Positions 54,259 through 63,875 of a stretch of DNA of 64,000 bases are shown in pieces; within the stretch, counting starts at the first letter, position 1, and each line of letters starts with the position of its first letter. The DNA is taken from the NCBI RefSeq assembly GCF_042687825.1, contig NZ_JBHUQE010000001.1, positions 248,001-312,000 of the forward strand, given 5' to 3'. The notes below the pieces were generated by a model. It searched no databases, was not told the DNA's origin, and was given only the letters and a program-made list of their open reading frames with translations. The stretch comes from Sedimentitalea sp042687825. Its GTDB lineage: Bacteria > Pseudomonadota > Alphaproteobacteria > Rhodobacterales > Rhodobacteraceae. A program made the position numbers and the translations under genes.

Positions 54259-54943
54259 GCCTGTTCCGCAGCAGATCTTCGGCTAGCCCGATGCCCTCTG
54301 GACGGCCGACATCGCACCATTTGCCGGGATAGGACAGGGCAAACAGGCGGTGCTGCCGCAGCATCAGGTCCCACAGGCGGTTCAGCGAAAAGGCGGCGCT
54401 GTCGATTTCGGCCAGTCGCTCGGTCTTGATGATCTGCACCCCGCCATAGACCCAACCCGGGCCGCGTGTGATGCGTCCGTCTGTTGCCAGCGTGAAATCG
54501 CCGGACCCGGCATGCCCGACGGTGGATGCGACCGGCACGCAGACCAGCAAGCCGTCCATGCGATCCGGTTGCCAACGCCGTTGCAGCAGACGCAGCGGGT
54601 TCGGCCCGGCCCAGATGGCATCGGTGTTCATGGTGTAGACCGGACCCGGCCCCAGCAGCGGCAAGGCGGCCTTGAGACCGCCGCCGGTTTCCAGGATGTC
54701 TGGCTGTTCCGGGGACAGCAACACCCCCAGCGGGCGCAGGTGCCGGTCCATCTGATCGGCCCTGTAATGCGTGTTTGCGACGATTCTGGCAGGGGAAATG
54801 TCGCGCACCAGGTCCAGCGTGTGGTCGATCAGGGTGCGTTCCGCGACCTTGATCAGCGGCTTGGGCCGGTCGCGCGTCAACTCTGCCATCCGGGTGCCGA
54901 ATCCGGCGGCAAACAGCATGACCGCCTCGGGGGACTGCTTCAT
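54251..54943 (-). CDS. murU: MurU-like nucleotidyltransferase (MurNAc-1-phosphate uridylyltransferase)
   Basis: A 230-residue sugar-1-phosphate nucleotidyltransferase. The signature is LFAAGFGTRMAELTRDRPKPL with LETGGGLKAALPLLG and a metal-binding aspartate in TMNTDAIW. Next to AmgK it most likely uridylylates MurNAc-1-phosphate to UDP-MurNAc, recycling cell-wall sugars past the fosfomycin-sensitive MurA step, as shown for AmgK/MurU of Pseudomonas putida. Assignment rests on family and neighbour. Its start overlaps the amgK stop by ATGA. Confidence 0.85.
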   Translation of the reverse strand: MKQSPEAVMLFAAGFGTRMAELTRDRPKPLIKVAERTLIDHTLDLVRDISPARIVANTHYRADQMDRHLRPLGVLLSPEQPDILETGGGLKAALPLLGPGPVYTMNTDAIWAGPNPLRLLQRRWQPDRMDGLLVCVPVASTVGHAGSGDFTLATDGRITRGPGWVYGGVQIIKTERLAEIDSAAFSLNRLWDLMLRQHRLFALSYPGKWCDVGRPEGIGLAEDLLRNRHV

Positions 54944-55938
54944 GATCGCTTCAGCTTTTGCAGGGTTTCCGGGTCAGGCGGTGGCAGCGCCTGTTGCAGC
55001 AGGCCAGCCACCGGTGTCAGTGCCGGATGCTGCAAGTCGCGCGTCAGATGTGCCCAGACCCGCGGGATCAAATCGACGTAGTGCGGTTTGCCATAGGCCC
55101 GCGCCAATCGCGCGAACACGCCCAGAATGCGCAGGTTGCGCTGCACGCCCAGCGCGGCGTAGGCGACTTCAAAAGCGTCACGGTCCAGACCGGTTTCGGC
55201 CAGATAGCGGGTGATCATCTCGGTCTCGATCCGGGGCGCCACATCGCGGCGGGCATCCTGCAGCAGAGACACCAGATCATAGGCCGGATGACCGGACATC
55301 GCATCCTGAAAGTCCAACAGACCGACCCGCGCGACGCCCTGGCGATGGGGCAGCCACAACAGATTCTCGGCGTGGTAATCGCGCTGTATCAGTACCGAAT
55401 TCATTGGTGTCAGCCCGTCCAGGACGGTTTCGAACGTGTCGCGAAAGGCGGATTCAGGACCGTTGTCACCCGTGATCGCCCGGCGGTACTGGGTCAGGGC
55501 CAGCGCCGCAAGGTCGGTCATTACCGCGGTGTTATACGCGGCCAGAGGCGGCAGATCGGCCCGGTGCAGGACCAACAGCACATCGGTTGCCGCGGCATAT
55601 AGATCTGGTTCCAGACCGGGCTGTGCGGGGATTACGCGCGCGAATAGATCGTCGCCGAGATCCTCGATCAGCAGAAAGCCGTGGGGCACGTCCTCGGCCA
55701 GGATTTCCGGCGCGCTGAGACCCAGGGCGGTCAGGTGCCGCGCGATGCGCAGAAACGGGCGCACGTCCTCGCCGCGCTCGGGAGGGGCGTCCATCAGAAC
55801 GGCGGTTTTCAAAGACACCGGGTCGGTCAGCCGTTCATAGCGCCGGTTCGAGGCATCCCCGGCCAGCGGTGCCCGGCGCGCATTTGCCCAATCGGTGGTG
55901 GCGAGAAACGAACGGGCCAGATTCTTGCGATCAGGCAT
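54940..55938 (-). CDS. amgK: AmgK-like anomeric sugar kinase (aminoglycoside phosphotransferase fold)
   Basis: A 332-residue kinase of the aminoglycoside phosphotransferase fold. The catalytic loop is IQRDYHAENLLWLP, and the metal-binding segment is LLDFQDAMSGHPAYD. In the AmgK family the substrate is MurNAc or GlcNAc, phosphorylated at C1. The neighbouring MurU supports this. The ATG at 55938 overlaps the tsaE stop by eight bases with a GGAG upstream. Confidence 0.86.
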   Translation of the reverse strand: MPDRKNLARSFLATTDWANARRAPLAGDASNRRYERLTDPVSLKTAVLMDAPPERGEDVRPFLRIARHLTALGLSAPEILAEDVPHGFLLIEDLGDDLFARVIPAQPGLEPDLYAAATDVLLVLHRADLPPLAAYNTAVMTDLAALALTQYRRAITGDNGPESAFRDTFETVLDGLTPMNSVLIQRDYHAENLLWLPHRQGVARVGLLDFQDAMSGHPAYDLVSLLQDARRDVAPRIETEMITRYLAETGLDRDAFEVAYAALGVQRNLRILGVFARLARAYGKPHYVDLIPRVWAHLTRDLQHPALTPVAGLLQQALPPPDPETLQKLKRS

Positions 55939-56410
55939 TCTGCATCTGCTCCAGTTTCCCGTCCCATTTTCGGTCCTGCCATTGCAGGTGGATCCGCCGG
56001 GTATCGTCGCTGTGCGGATCGGTTTCAAAGGTCAGCTGCAGGGCCGCGTCCGGCGCCAGCGGACCCAGTTTTTCCGGCCATTCGACCAGGCAGATCGCGG
56101 TTTCGAAGGCTTCGGTCAACCCAAGTTCCTCGATCTCGTCCGGTGTGTTGAGGCGATAAAGATCAGCATGCCACAGCGCGCCGCACCGCGTGTCATAAGT
56201 CTGGACCAGCGTATAGGTGGGCGACGGCACATCCTCGGGTTCGGCCAGCAGCGACTGGATTAGGTGGCGGGCGAAATGGGTCTTGCCGGCGCCGATCGGA
56301 CCTTGCAGCAATAGACAGTCGCCGGGCGCCAGTCGCGCGCCCAGCGCCGCTGCGAAACCGGCGGTTTCTTCGGGGGAACGACTGGTCAGGATGCGGCGGG
56401 CCGGGATCAT
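55931..56410 (-). CDS. tsaE: tRNA t6A biosynthesis ATPase TsaE
   Basis: A 159-residue P-loop ATPase needed for threonylcarbamoyladenosine formation in tRNA. Walker A is QGPIGAGKTHFARHLI; SPTYTLVQTY, WHADLYRL and LVEWPEKLG are family segments. The ATG at 56410 fits family length; the longer reading adds 65 unrelated residues. It heads the cluster with amgK, murU, addB, addA and trxA, 44 bp downstream of the DivL-like gene. Confidence 0.94.
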   Translation of the reverse strand: MIPARRILTSRSPEETAGFAAALGARLAPGDCLLLQGPIGAGKTHFARHLIQSLLAEPEDVPSPTYTLVQTYDTRCGALWHADLYRLNTPDEIEELGLTEAFETAICLVEWPEKLGPLAPDAALQLTFETDPHSDDTRRIHLQWQDRKWDGKLEQMQNA

Positions 56411-56454
56411 GGCGGCACAATGCCGATGCCAGAGATTGGCCGCAAGCGAGATTG

Positions 56455-58008
56455 TCAGTCGGCGGTCAGTGCCGGCGTATTCTGCGCCATGCGCGGGTTT
56501 TCCACCGTCGGGCGGGTGAAATTGATCATCGTCGCGCCGCTCTGGATCGGGTGAACGCTGCAGATCAGCGGCTCGCCCGAGGAAAGCGCTACCTTGGCCC
56601 ACCATTCGGCGCGATTGTCCTGTGATGTGACGAAATCACGGACATCGCCCCAGACCGGGGTTGCCTGGCATTGTTCCTGCCAACTGCGGATGGCGTCCAG
56701 AATGCCCGTTTGGGCAAAGCATTTTTCCGGGTCGACCTTCCACAGCGCGTGATAGGCGGCGTTGGAAAAGGTCAGGTTGCCTTCGATCGAAAACACCGCG
56801 ATGGCGTCGTCCAGCCGGTCAAAGATCGCCTGGCCCAGTTCCAGATCCGACCGGAACCGGCGGGTCAGGGTGATTTCGGCGGTGATATCCTCGAACAGAA
56901 AGGCCACGGCGCCATCGGGATGTGGACGGCCGCTGACCGAATAGACCGAGCCCGAGGGCAGGGACCAGGTTTCCTGATACCGGCCATCGGCGGCGGCGGC
57001 CACCAGATCGGCCATCTGGTCGCGCCAGCTGCCATAGTTCTTGGGTTCCGGCATCATCTGCTGATCGCGCAGCCGGTCAAAAAAGGTCAGCAGCGGTGGC
57101 CGTGCGCTGAGAAAATCGGCCGGTAGGGCGGTCAGATCGATAAGGGCGGGATTAAACAGAACCAGCTGGCGGTTCCGGTCAAAGATCGCAAGACCGGTCG
57201 ACAGCTGGGCAAAGGTCTTGGCCAGCGTCTGTACGAAATTGCGCTGGGCCTGTTCGGCATCGACGACCGCGTTGATATCGACGCCATAGATCAGGGTGCC
57301 GCTGTCATATTGCACGATGGTCACATCAAACCAGAGTTTCTTGCCGCTTTCGGGCATCGTCAGGCTGCGCCGCGCCTTCTTGGTCGGGATCGGTATTTCA
57401 TAGGCGGCGCTGAACAATGCGGTATCCGGGCCGGGAGAGTGGCCCAGAACGGTTTCGCACAGGGTTTCATAGGCCTTGTTGTACCAGATCACTTCGCCCT
57501 TGTCGCTGACGCGCCAGACCGGGTAATGGGCGTTGTTCACCGCCAGACGCAGGGTCTCCAGCTCGTGAAACGAGGCCGACAGGATTTTGGCCGCCTCGGG
57601 AGTCGGACGTTCCGATTCCGCGCGCTGGCGCAGCTGAACCCGGGTGATGCCGTCGATCCATTCGCAGATCACCTCGGTCGAGTCGCGGTGGTCCGGTGCC
57701 GGTGCGATGATCCGACCGGCGGTCTGCACCTGGGCGTTGTCCTTTGGGAAGGTTGGGTAACCGGCGGACAGTTCGGCATGCAGATCGGACCATTCATAGG
57801 TGCCCTCCGGGTGACCGATCAGATCGCGCGCCAGTCTGGTGGCATCGACCAGATCTGATCCGTCAAAAATCCAGGTCGCATCCTTGCCCGCGTCCAACCC
57901 GCCGGACTGGCGTCCCGGGCGGGGCGCCAGCAGAAACACCGCCGCCATGGCGGTGATCATGCAGATCGCTGTCAGCACGAACCAGTCTGTCACCGCAAAT
58001 TCCTGCAT
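56455..58008 (-). CDS. DivL-like PAS-domain protein without kinase domain
   Basis: A 517-residue protein with one N-terminal membrane helix (about residues 9-28) and at least three PAS-like segments (near HYPVWRVSDKGEVIWYN, STGLAIFDRNRQLVLFN, and DAIAVFSIEGNLTFSNA). It ends at TALTAD with no histidine phosphoacceptor helix or HATPase domain, and the sequence after its stop leads straight to tsaE, so it is not an obvious frameshift. Position beside tsaE and PAS content match DivL, a regulator of the CckA-ChpT-CtrA relay in Caulobacter. In Rhodobacter capsulatus a DivL PAS protein affects CtrA and gene transfer agent production. The orthology is inference. Confidence 0.75.
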   Translation of the reverse strand: MQEFAVTDWFVLTAICMITAMAAVFLLAPRPGRQSGGLDAGKDATWIFDGSDLVDATRLARDLIGHPEGTYEWSDLHAELSAGYPTFPKDNAQVQTAGRIIAPAPDHRDSTEVICEWIDGITRVQLRQRAESERPTPEAAKILSASFHELETLRLAVNNAHYPVWRVSDKGEVIWYNKAYETLCETVLGHSPGPDTALFSAAYEIPIPTKKARRSLTMPESGKKLWFDVTIVQYDSGTLIYGVDINAVVDAEQAQRNFVQTLAKTFAQLSTGLAIFDRNRQLVLFNPALIDLTALPADFLSARPPLLTFFDRLRDQQMMPEPKNYGSWRDQMADLVAAAADGRYQETWSLPSGSVYSVSGRPHPDGAVAFLFEDITAEITLTRRFRSDLELGQAIFDRLDDAIAVFSIEGNLTFSNAAYHALWKVDPEKCFAQTGILDAIRSWQEQCQATPVWGDVRDFVTSQDNRAEWWAKVALSSGEPLICSVHPIQSGATMINFTRPTVENPRMAQNTPALTAD

Positions 58009-58097
58009 GACGCAGCCTTTCCCTGTAGAGCCGGCCGCAGCTTGCGCCGCAATTGGTTAATGCGGCCTTAACTCTTAACGGAACGGGTTGTCGCAGA

Positions 58098-59495
58098 TCA
58101 GATCTCGATAGGTTGATTCAGCCCGATCGGCACCGCGTTTTCACCCGAAAGCGCGTCGATCTTCCGGCGCGGCCAGACCACCTCGACAATTGCGCCACGC
58201 CGGTCCTTGATCTGCATCTCCGAATAATACGGGTCGGATCCGTTGGCAAAACTCAGTTCTGCACCGGAACGTTCAAGCAGGGTCTTGGCGATGAACAATC
58301 CCAGCCCCATTCCTTCGTATTCGGGCCGTTCCTTGCGGTCGGATTCGGTGCGGCGCCGGCGCACGAACGGATCGCCGATCCGGCCGATCATCTGGGGCGG
58401 AAACCCCCGGCCATCATCCAGAATTCGAATCGAGATCACATCATCCGTCCAGGTGGATTCGATCCAGACATTGGCGCGGGCGAAATCGACGGCGTTCTGG
58501 ATCAGGTTGCGCAGACCGTGGATGATTTCGGGCTTTCGCAGGACCGAGGGTTGCGGCCCGCCATTGGCCAGACCGGCGCCCTCTTCGAAATGCAGGGTCT
58601 TGCCCCGGTACATATGCGGCTCGGCGGCTTCGTTGATCACGGTGCTCAGGGGTGCCTGACGCAGATGCAGATCATCCTTGCCAGCGCGGCCCATGTTCCG
58701 CAGGATATCCCGGCAGCGGTCGGCCTGCTGGCTGATCAGCTCGGCATCCTCGCGCAGATCGGGGTGCTTTTCCAGTTCCTCGACCAGTTCGGAACTGGCC
58801 AGTTTGATCGTCGCCAACGGCGTGCCCAGTTCGTGCGCCGCAGCGGCAACGACCCCGCCCAGATCAGTCAGTTTCTGTTCACGGGACAAGGCCAACTGCG
58901 TCGCCGCCAAGGCATCGTTCATCGACCGCATCTCGGAACTGATCCGCCGAGAATAAGCCCCCATGAAGATGACGGCAATGATGATCGCAGCCCAGTTGCC
59001 AAAGACAAAGACGTCCTCCAGCTTCAGAATCTCACCCTGTTCCGTGCGCAAGGGCAGGTGAAATTGGGCCATCAGGGTCACCAGCACGATCGTGGTGCAT
59101 CCCATCAACATGGTCGAGCGCAGCCCCATCACGCTGGCGGAAATCGTCACTGGACCCAGCAGCAACAGTGAAAACGGGTTGTGCAGCCCGCCCGCGAGAT
59201 ACAGCAGAAAGGCAAGCTGCAGCAGGTCGAACATCACCATCAGAAAGTTTTCGGTTTCCGACAGGCGCTTGTTTTCCGGAAACACAAAGGTCGCCACGAG
59301 ATTGGTGATGACCAGAACGCCGATGGCCATGTAACACAGGCCCAGTTCCAGCTGCAGATGATACATGCGCTGGGCCAGGGTGATCGCGGTCAGCTGCCCG
59401 GCAATGGCGAACCAGCGCAACAGGATCAGCGTACGCAGGCGAATCCAGTTGCTGCGCGACTGTCCGTGCAAGAGGCCCATGTCAAATTCGTTCAT
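58098..59495 (-). CDS. regB: Redox-sensing histidine kinase RegB/PrrB
   Basis: A 465-residue membrane kinase with about six N-terminal helices. The quinone-interacting motif GGLHNPF (residues 102-108) matches the conserved GGxxNPF. The phosphorylated histidine is His221 (AAAAHELGTPLATI), and the redox cysteine corresponding to Cys265 of R. capsulatus is Cys261, at the same 40-residue distance. N, G1 and G2 boxes follow (NAVDFAR, DDGRGFPP, GMGLGLFIAK). RegB phosphorylates RegA to control respiration, carbon and nitrogen fixation and, where present, photosynthesis. It diverges from senC. The start at 59495 was chosen with GGA upstream. Confidence 0.93.
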   Translation of the reverse strand: MNEFDMGLLHGQSRSNWIRLRTLILLRWFAIAGQLTAITLAQRMYHLQLELGLCYMAIGVLVITNLVATFVFPENKRLSETENFLMVMFDLLQLAFLLYLAGGLHNPFSLLLLGPVTISASVMGLRSTMLMGCTTIVLVTLMAQFHLPLRTEQGEILKLEDVFVFGNWAAIIIAVIFMGAYSRRISSEMRSMNDALAATQLALSREQKLTDLGGVVAAAAHELGTPLATIKLASSELVEELEKHPDLREDAELISQQADRCRDILRNMGRAGKDDLHLRQAPLSTVINEAAEPHMYRGKTLHFEEGAGLANGGPQPSVLRKPEIIHGLRNLIQNAVDFARANVWIESTWTDDVISIRILDDGRGFPPQMIGRIGDPFVRRRRTESDRKERPEYEGMGLGLFIAKTLLERSGAELSFANGSDPYYSEMQIKDRRGAIVEVVWPRRKIDALSGENAVPIGLNQPIEI

Positions 59496-59586
59496 CCGCA
59501 TTCCAACCCGGTTGCAACGGCTGACCCACTTGATAGGAGTCCCGGCCAGAACGTCAACCATGCTCATCACCCGGAGTGCCCGTACC

Positions 59587-60207
59587 ATGATCCGCCTTTA
59601 TGCCGCTGCCGCTGCCGTCGTTCTCGCCGCCCTGATCGGTGGTGTTTGGCTGGTTACCGCGCGGTCGTCATCGGACGATCGGTTTGCGCAATGTCGTACC
59701 AGCAAGATCGCTGGCGGCGGCGATCAGATCGGCGGACCGTTCGAGCTGGTCAACGCCAAGGGTGATACGGTGACGGACAAGGATGTCTTGACCGGACCGT
59801 CGCTGATCTATTTCGGGTATACTTTCTGCCCGGATGTCTGCCCGCTGGACACGGCGCGCAACGCCGAAACCGTTGATATTCTTGAGCAACGTGGCCAGAT
59901 GGTGACACCGGTGTTCATCTCGATCGACCCGAAACGCGACACACCGCAGGCGGTGGGCGAATTCGCCGCCAACCTGCACGAGCGGATGATCGGGCTGACC
60001 GGTTCGGCGGAACAGGTCAAGGCGGCCAGCAAGGCCTACAAGACCTATTTCAAGGCGCATCCCGCCGAGGACGAATTCTATCTCGTGGACCACTCGACAT
60101 TCAGCTATCTGGTCCTGCCGGATCATGGTTTCGTCGAGTTTTTCCGGCGGGACATCGCGCCCGAAGAGATGGCGGACACGATCGGCTGTTTTCTGGAAAA
60201 CAGTTGA
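59587..60207 (+). CDS. senC: SCO1/SenC copper chaperone
   Basis: A 206-residue membrane-anchored SCO1-family protein. One N-terminal helix (about residues 5-24) is followed by a thioredoxin-like domain with FCPDVCP (Cys81, Cys85) and the distal histidine His169 in VDHSTF, the three copper ligands. It delivers copper to cytochrome c oxidase. Also called PrrC, it sits between regB and regA as in Rhodobacter, where it may influence RegB signalling. Confidence 0.93.
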   Translation: MIRLYAAAAAVVLAALIGGVWLVTARSSSDDRFAQCRTSKIAGGGDQIGGPFELVNAKGDTVTDKDVLTGPSLIYFGYTFCPDVCPLDTARNAETVDILEQRGQMVTPVFISIDPKRDTPQAVGEFAANLHERMIGLTGSAEQVKAASKAYKTYFKAHPAEDEFYLVDHSTFSYLVLPDHGFVEFFRRDIAPEEMADTIGCFLENS

Positions 60208-60234
60208 CGGCTTCACCATACGTCAACGGCAGGT

Positions 60235-60262
60235 TTGACCTTTCACTCAGCGTTGTTAATAC
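60235..60262 (+). promoter_or_regulatory. Possible sigma-70 promoter of regA
   Basis: TTGACC at 60235-60240, 16-nt spacer, TAATAC at 60257-60262, 45 bp before the regA ATG in the gap after senC. It would give regA a promoter of its own in addition to read-through from senC. Confidence 0.35.
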
Positions 60263-60306
60263 TCGCGCGACAACACAATAATAACAGCGCTTTCGTGGAG
60301 GACTGC

Positions 60307-60861
60307 ATGGCCGAGCCAGCATTGCAAGAGATCGGACCCGACAAATCCATGCTGCTGGTGGATGACGACGAACCCTTTCTGAGGCGTTTGGCCAAAGCCA
60401 TGGAAAAGCGCGGGTTCGAGATCGAGACCGCGTCGTCTGTCGCGGCCGGTCGTGCGATCGCCACCGCCCGGCCGCCGGCCTATGCCGTGGTCGATCTGCG
60501 GCTCGAGGATGGCAACGGACTGGATGTGGTCGAGGTGCTGCGCGAAAAGCGGCCCGACAGCCGGGTCGTGGTGCTGACCGGATATGGCGCCATCGCCACC
60601 GCCGTGGCCGCGGTCAAGATCGGCGCCACCGATTATTTGTCCAAACCCGCAGACGCCACCGACATCACCCATGCGTTGCTGGCCAAGCCGGACGAGTTGC
60701 CGCCGCCGCCGGAAAACCCGATGAGCGCGGACCGCGTGCGCTGGGAACATATCCAGCGCGTCTATGAGCTGTGCGACCGCAATGTCAGCGAGACCGCGCG
60801 GCGGCTGAACATGCATCGGCGCACGCTGCAGCGGATCCTGGCCAAGCGCAGCCCGCGCTAA
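60307..60861 (+). CDS. regA: Response regulator RegA/PrrA
   Basis: A 184-residue global regulator. The receiver domain has the acidic triad (VDDDEP), the phosphorylated Asp63 (AVVDLRLEDG; same number as in R. capsulatus RegA), the Thr in VLTGYGAIATAV and Lys in YLSKPAD. A proline hinge (LPPPPENP) leads to a Fis-type helix-turn-helix (SETARRLNMHRRTLQRIL). GGAGG precedes the ATG. It converges on the HD gene. Confidence 0.96.
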   Translation: MAEPALQEIGPDKSMLLVDDDEPFLRRLAKAMEKRGFEIETASSVAAGRAIATARPPAYAVVDLRLEDGNGLDVVEVLREKRPDSRVVVLTGYGAIATAVAAVKIGATDYLSKPADATDITHALLAKPDELPPPPENPMSADRVRWEHIQRVYELCDRNVSETARRLNMHRRTLQRILAKRSPR

Positions 60862-60868
60862 CTCCGCC

Positions 60869-61465
60869 TTATCCCAGCTGTTGCAGCAGGGCTTCGTGCC
60901 GCAGGGTATAGGCCCGGCGCACCTCGACCGGCGGGCGCAGGCAGATGTCCAGATCGGCAATCATGGTCTTGTCGGGCTTGCCAAAGAATTTGTTGGCCTC
61001 GGTTTCCGAGAAGCCGGCGATGCGGGTCGCTTCCATCCAGGCGCTGATCCGGTCGGCGCGTTTGATCTGGCGTTTGACCATGGCCGGCAGGCTGGCGGGC
61101 AGGCCAAAGCGGATATGAATCGCCGAGGCCAGCCGGATCTCAAGATCGCCATAGCCCGGACCGACGGCGGTCTTGACCGGCGATATCATGTCGCCAATCA
61201 CATATTCCGGGGCGTCGTGCAGCAGCGCCGCCAGACGCCAGCGCGGCGGTGCCTTGGGCGCGATGCGGCCGAACAGCTCTTCGACCAGCAGCGAATGTTC
61301 GGCGACCGAATAGGCAAAATCACCGTGGGTCTGTCCGTTCCAGCGGGCCACGAATGCCAGGCCGTGGGCGATGTCCTCGATCTCGATATCCAGCGGCGTC
61401 GGATCCAGCAGATCCAGCCGGCGGCCGGACAGCATGCGCTGCCAGGCGCGGGGTTGTTGGGCCAT
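60869..61465 (-). CDS. HD-domain phosphohydrolase (YfbR-like)
   Basis: A 198-residue HD-domain protein. The metal-binding residues are in VAEHSLLVEELF, ALLHDAPEYVIGDM, and a later aspartate (KRADRISAWME). YfbR-type proteins are 5'-deoxynucleotidases; the family also contains predicted hydrolases with other substrates. The ATG at 61465 has AAGGA upstream; the longer reading is not supported. It lies between regA and ahcY on the opposite strand. Confidence 0.88.
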   Translation of the reverse strand: MAQQPRAWQRMLSGRRLDLLDPTPLDIEIEDIAHGLAFVARWNGQTHGDFAYSVAEHSLLVEELFGRIAPKAPPRWRLAALLHDAPEYVIGDMISPVKTAVGPGYGDLEIRLASAIHIRFGLPASLPAMVKRQIKRADRISAWMEATRIAGFSETEANKFFGKPDKTMIADLDICLRPPVEVRRAYTLRHEALLQQLG

Positions 61466-61661
61466 GCGGCGCTTCCTTTTCTTGACGGCCTCTTGCAGGC
61501 GCGCCGTACATCCCACGAACACGTTCCGCGGGAAACCGCTTTTTGCCGCGGGGACGGAGTCGCGGGCAAGATTTCCCGGCCGTGCCGCGGCGTTCTCCGG
61601 GGCGTTGAGAATGCCAGGTGAACCTGCTAGGTGGCGCCAAAGTTTCACAAAGGGTGCCCGA
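61466..61661. promoter_or_regulatory. Divergent upstream region of the HD gene and ahcY
   Basis: A 196-bp gene-free region between divergent starts. Just before ahcY there are two small hairpins, 61601-61615 (6-bp stem with one G-T) and 61622-61632 (4-bp stem), then GGCGCC. I could not match a known SAH, SAM-SAH or SAM-II riboswitch consensus here. Promoters for both genes are presumably inside. Confidence 0.35.
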
Positions 61662-63056
<1,395 letters not shown>

Positions 63057-63084
63057 TCGTACCGGCTTTACGATTTGCCAATGC

Positions 63085-63116
63085 AGCGCCCCTGTCAGAC
63101 AGGGGCGCTTTTTTTT
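63085..63116 (+). terminator. Intrinsic terminator of ahcY
   Basis: A perfect 11-bp stem (63085-63095 with 63099-63109), a CAG loop and then a run of T to 63116. It begins 28 bp beyond the ahcY stop. Confidence 0.95.
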
Positions 63117-63140
63117 GGGCCCATATCCTTAACCAGGTGT

Positions 63141-63271
63141 GTGAAAAAAGCAAAAGCCCCAAGGGCTTGCGCCGATGGGGCTTTACAGCACCTACCTGAC
63201 GCTCGCGTTCGCGTCGTCGGCCAGTGGCCCTTGGCAGGGTCTAACCACGGATGCCGCGTCAGCGCCGCCAC
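63141..63271 (-). ncRNA. Candidate structured small RNA ending in an intrinsic terminator
   Basis: This lies in a 477-bp stretch (63057-63533) with no convincing protein gene. On the minus strand TTGGCA (63306-63301), 17 nt, TATTCT (63283-63278) resembles a sigma-70 promoter, giving a start near 63271. The expected RNA of about 130 nt ends with an 8-bp stem (63184-63177 with 63160-63153) and a U-rich run (63150-63143). Inside are long-range complementary blocks (63256-63261 with 63197-63202; 63227-63234 with 63159-63166). It could be 6S RNA or another small RNA; I could not match a known family. A 95-codon minus-strand reading frame across the region has no family features. I see nothing definable in 63307-63533 apart from the DUF2853 ribosome-binding site. 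Confidence 0.4.
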
Positions 63272-63533
63272 GATTTCAGAATAATAGCAGGCATCTATTC
63301 TGCCAAAGAAGGAAGGCCAAGACATGCTGGCACACCGTTGCCGGCATTTTGCCTTTTTCGAGAGGCCCATGAACATATTCACGAGCGAAATTGCGAAATG
63401 CTGCGGGTTTCACAATTGCAGAGAATCCGCCGACGACACCGGCGCCGGAATTTTCCCCTTTGTCAGATTTGACCGCCCCGGTAACCTTTGAGATGGCGGA
63501 AAAAGCCGTCAATTTCTGATGTGGGAGCTATTA

Positions 63534-63875
63534 ATGGGTAAACGGGATGATCTGATCGCGCAATATGCCGACGATCTCAGGAACAAATGCGGCGTGACGC
63601 CGGACATGGACCTCTTGACCAAGGTGACTATCGGTTGCGGACCGGCAATCTACAACGCTGATGGTTCCACTGTCGCCGGATCGCAACCATCCGAGCTGGA
63701 AACCGTCAAAAAGAACTTTCTGATCAAGAAACTGGGCCTCAGCGACGGACCCGATCTGATGGATGCGATCAACAAGGTTATCGAAACCTACGGAAAATCC
63801 GAACGCAACAAGTATCGGGCGGTGGTCTATTACATGCTGACCAAGCATTTCGACAAGGAGTCAGTCTACCGCTGA
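63534..63875 (+). CDS. DUF2853 family protein
   Basis: A 113-residue protein of the DUF2853 family, small, soluble and conserved in alphaproteobacteria and some other groups. Recognisable segments are MGKRDDLIAQYADDLRNKCG, TPDMDLLTKVTIGCGP, ETVKKNFLIKKLGL, and the C-terminal SERNKYRAVVYYML. The function is unknown. The ATG at 63534 has GGGAG upstream and fits the family start. It stands alone after the ahcY terminator; the remaining 125 bp to the window edge contain no evident gene, only a 6-bp hairpin at 63880-63897 without a T-tract. Confidence 0.88.
   Translation: MGKRDDLIAQYADDLRNKCGVTPDMDLLTKVTIGCGPAIYNADGSTVAGSQPSELETVKKNFLIKKLGLSDGPDLMDAINKVIETYGKSERNKYRAVVYYMLTKHFDKESVYR

Noticed and set aside
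61466..61661. SAH or SAM-SAH riboswitch before ahcY
   Set aside because: I could not align the known conserved core; kept only as a possible leader structure.
63141..63360. Signal recognition particle RNA on either strand
   Set aside because: The conserved loop around GGAAGGAAGCAG is absent.
63095..63382. A 95-codon minus-strand reading frame after ahcY
   Set aside because: It runs through two terminator hairpins, has no good ribosome-binding site or recognisable family, and the region looks more like structured RNA.
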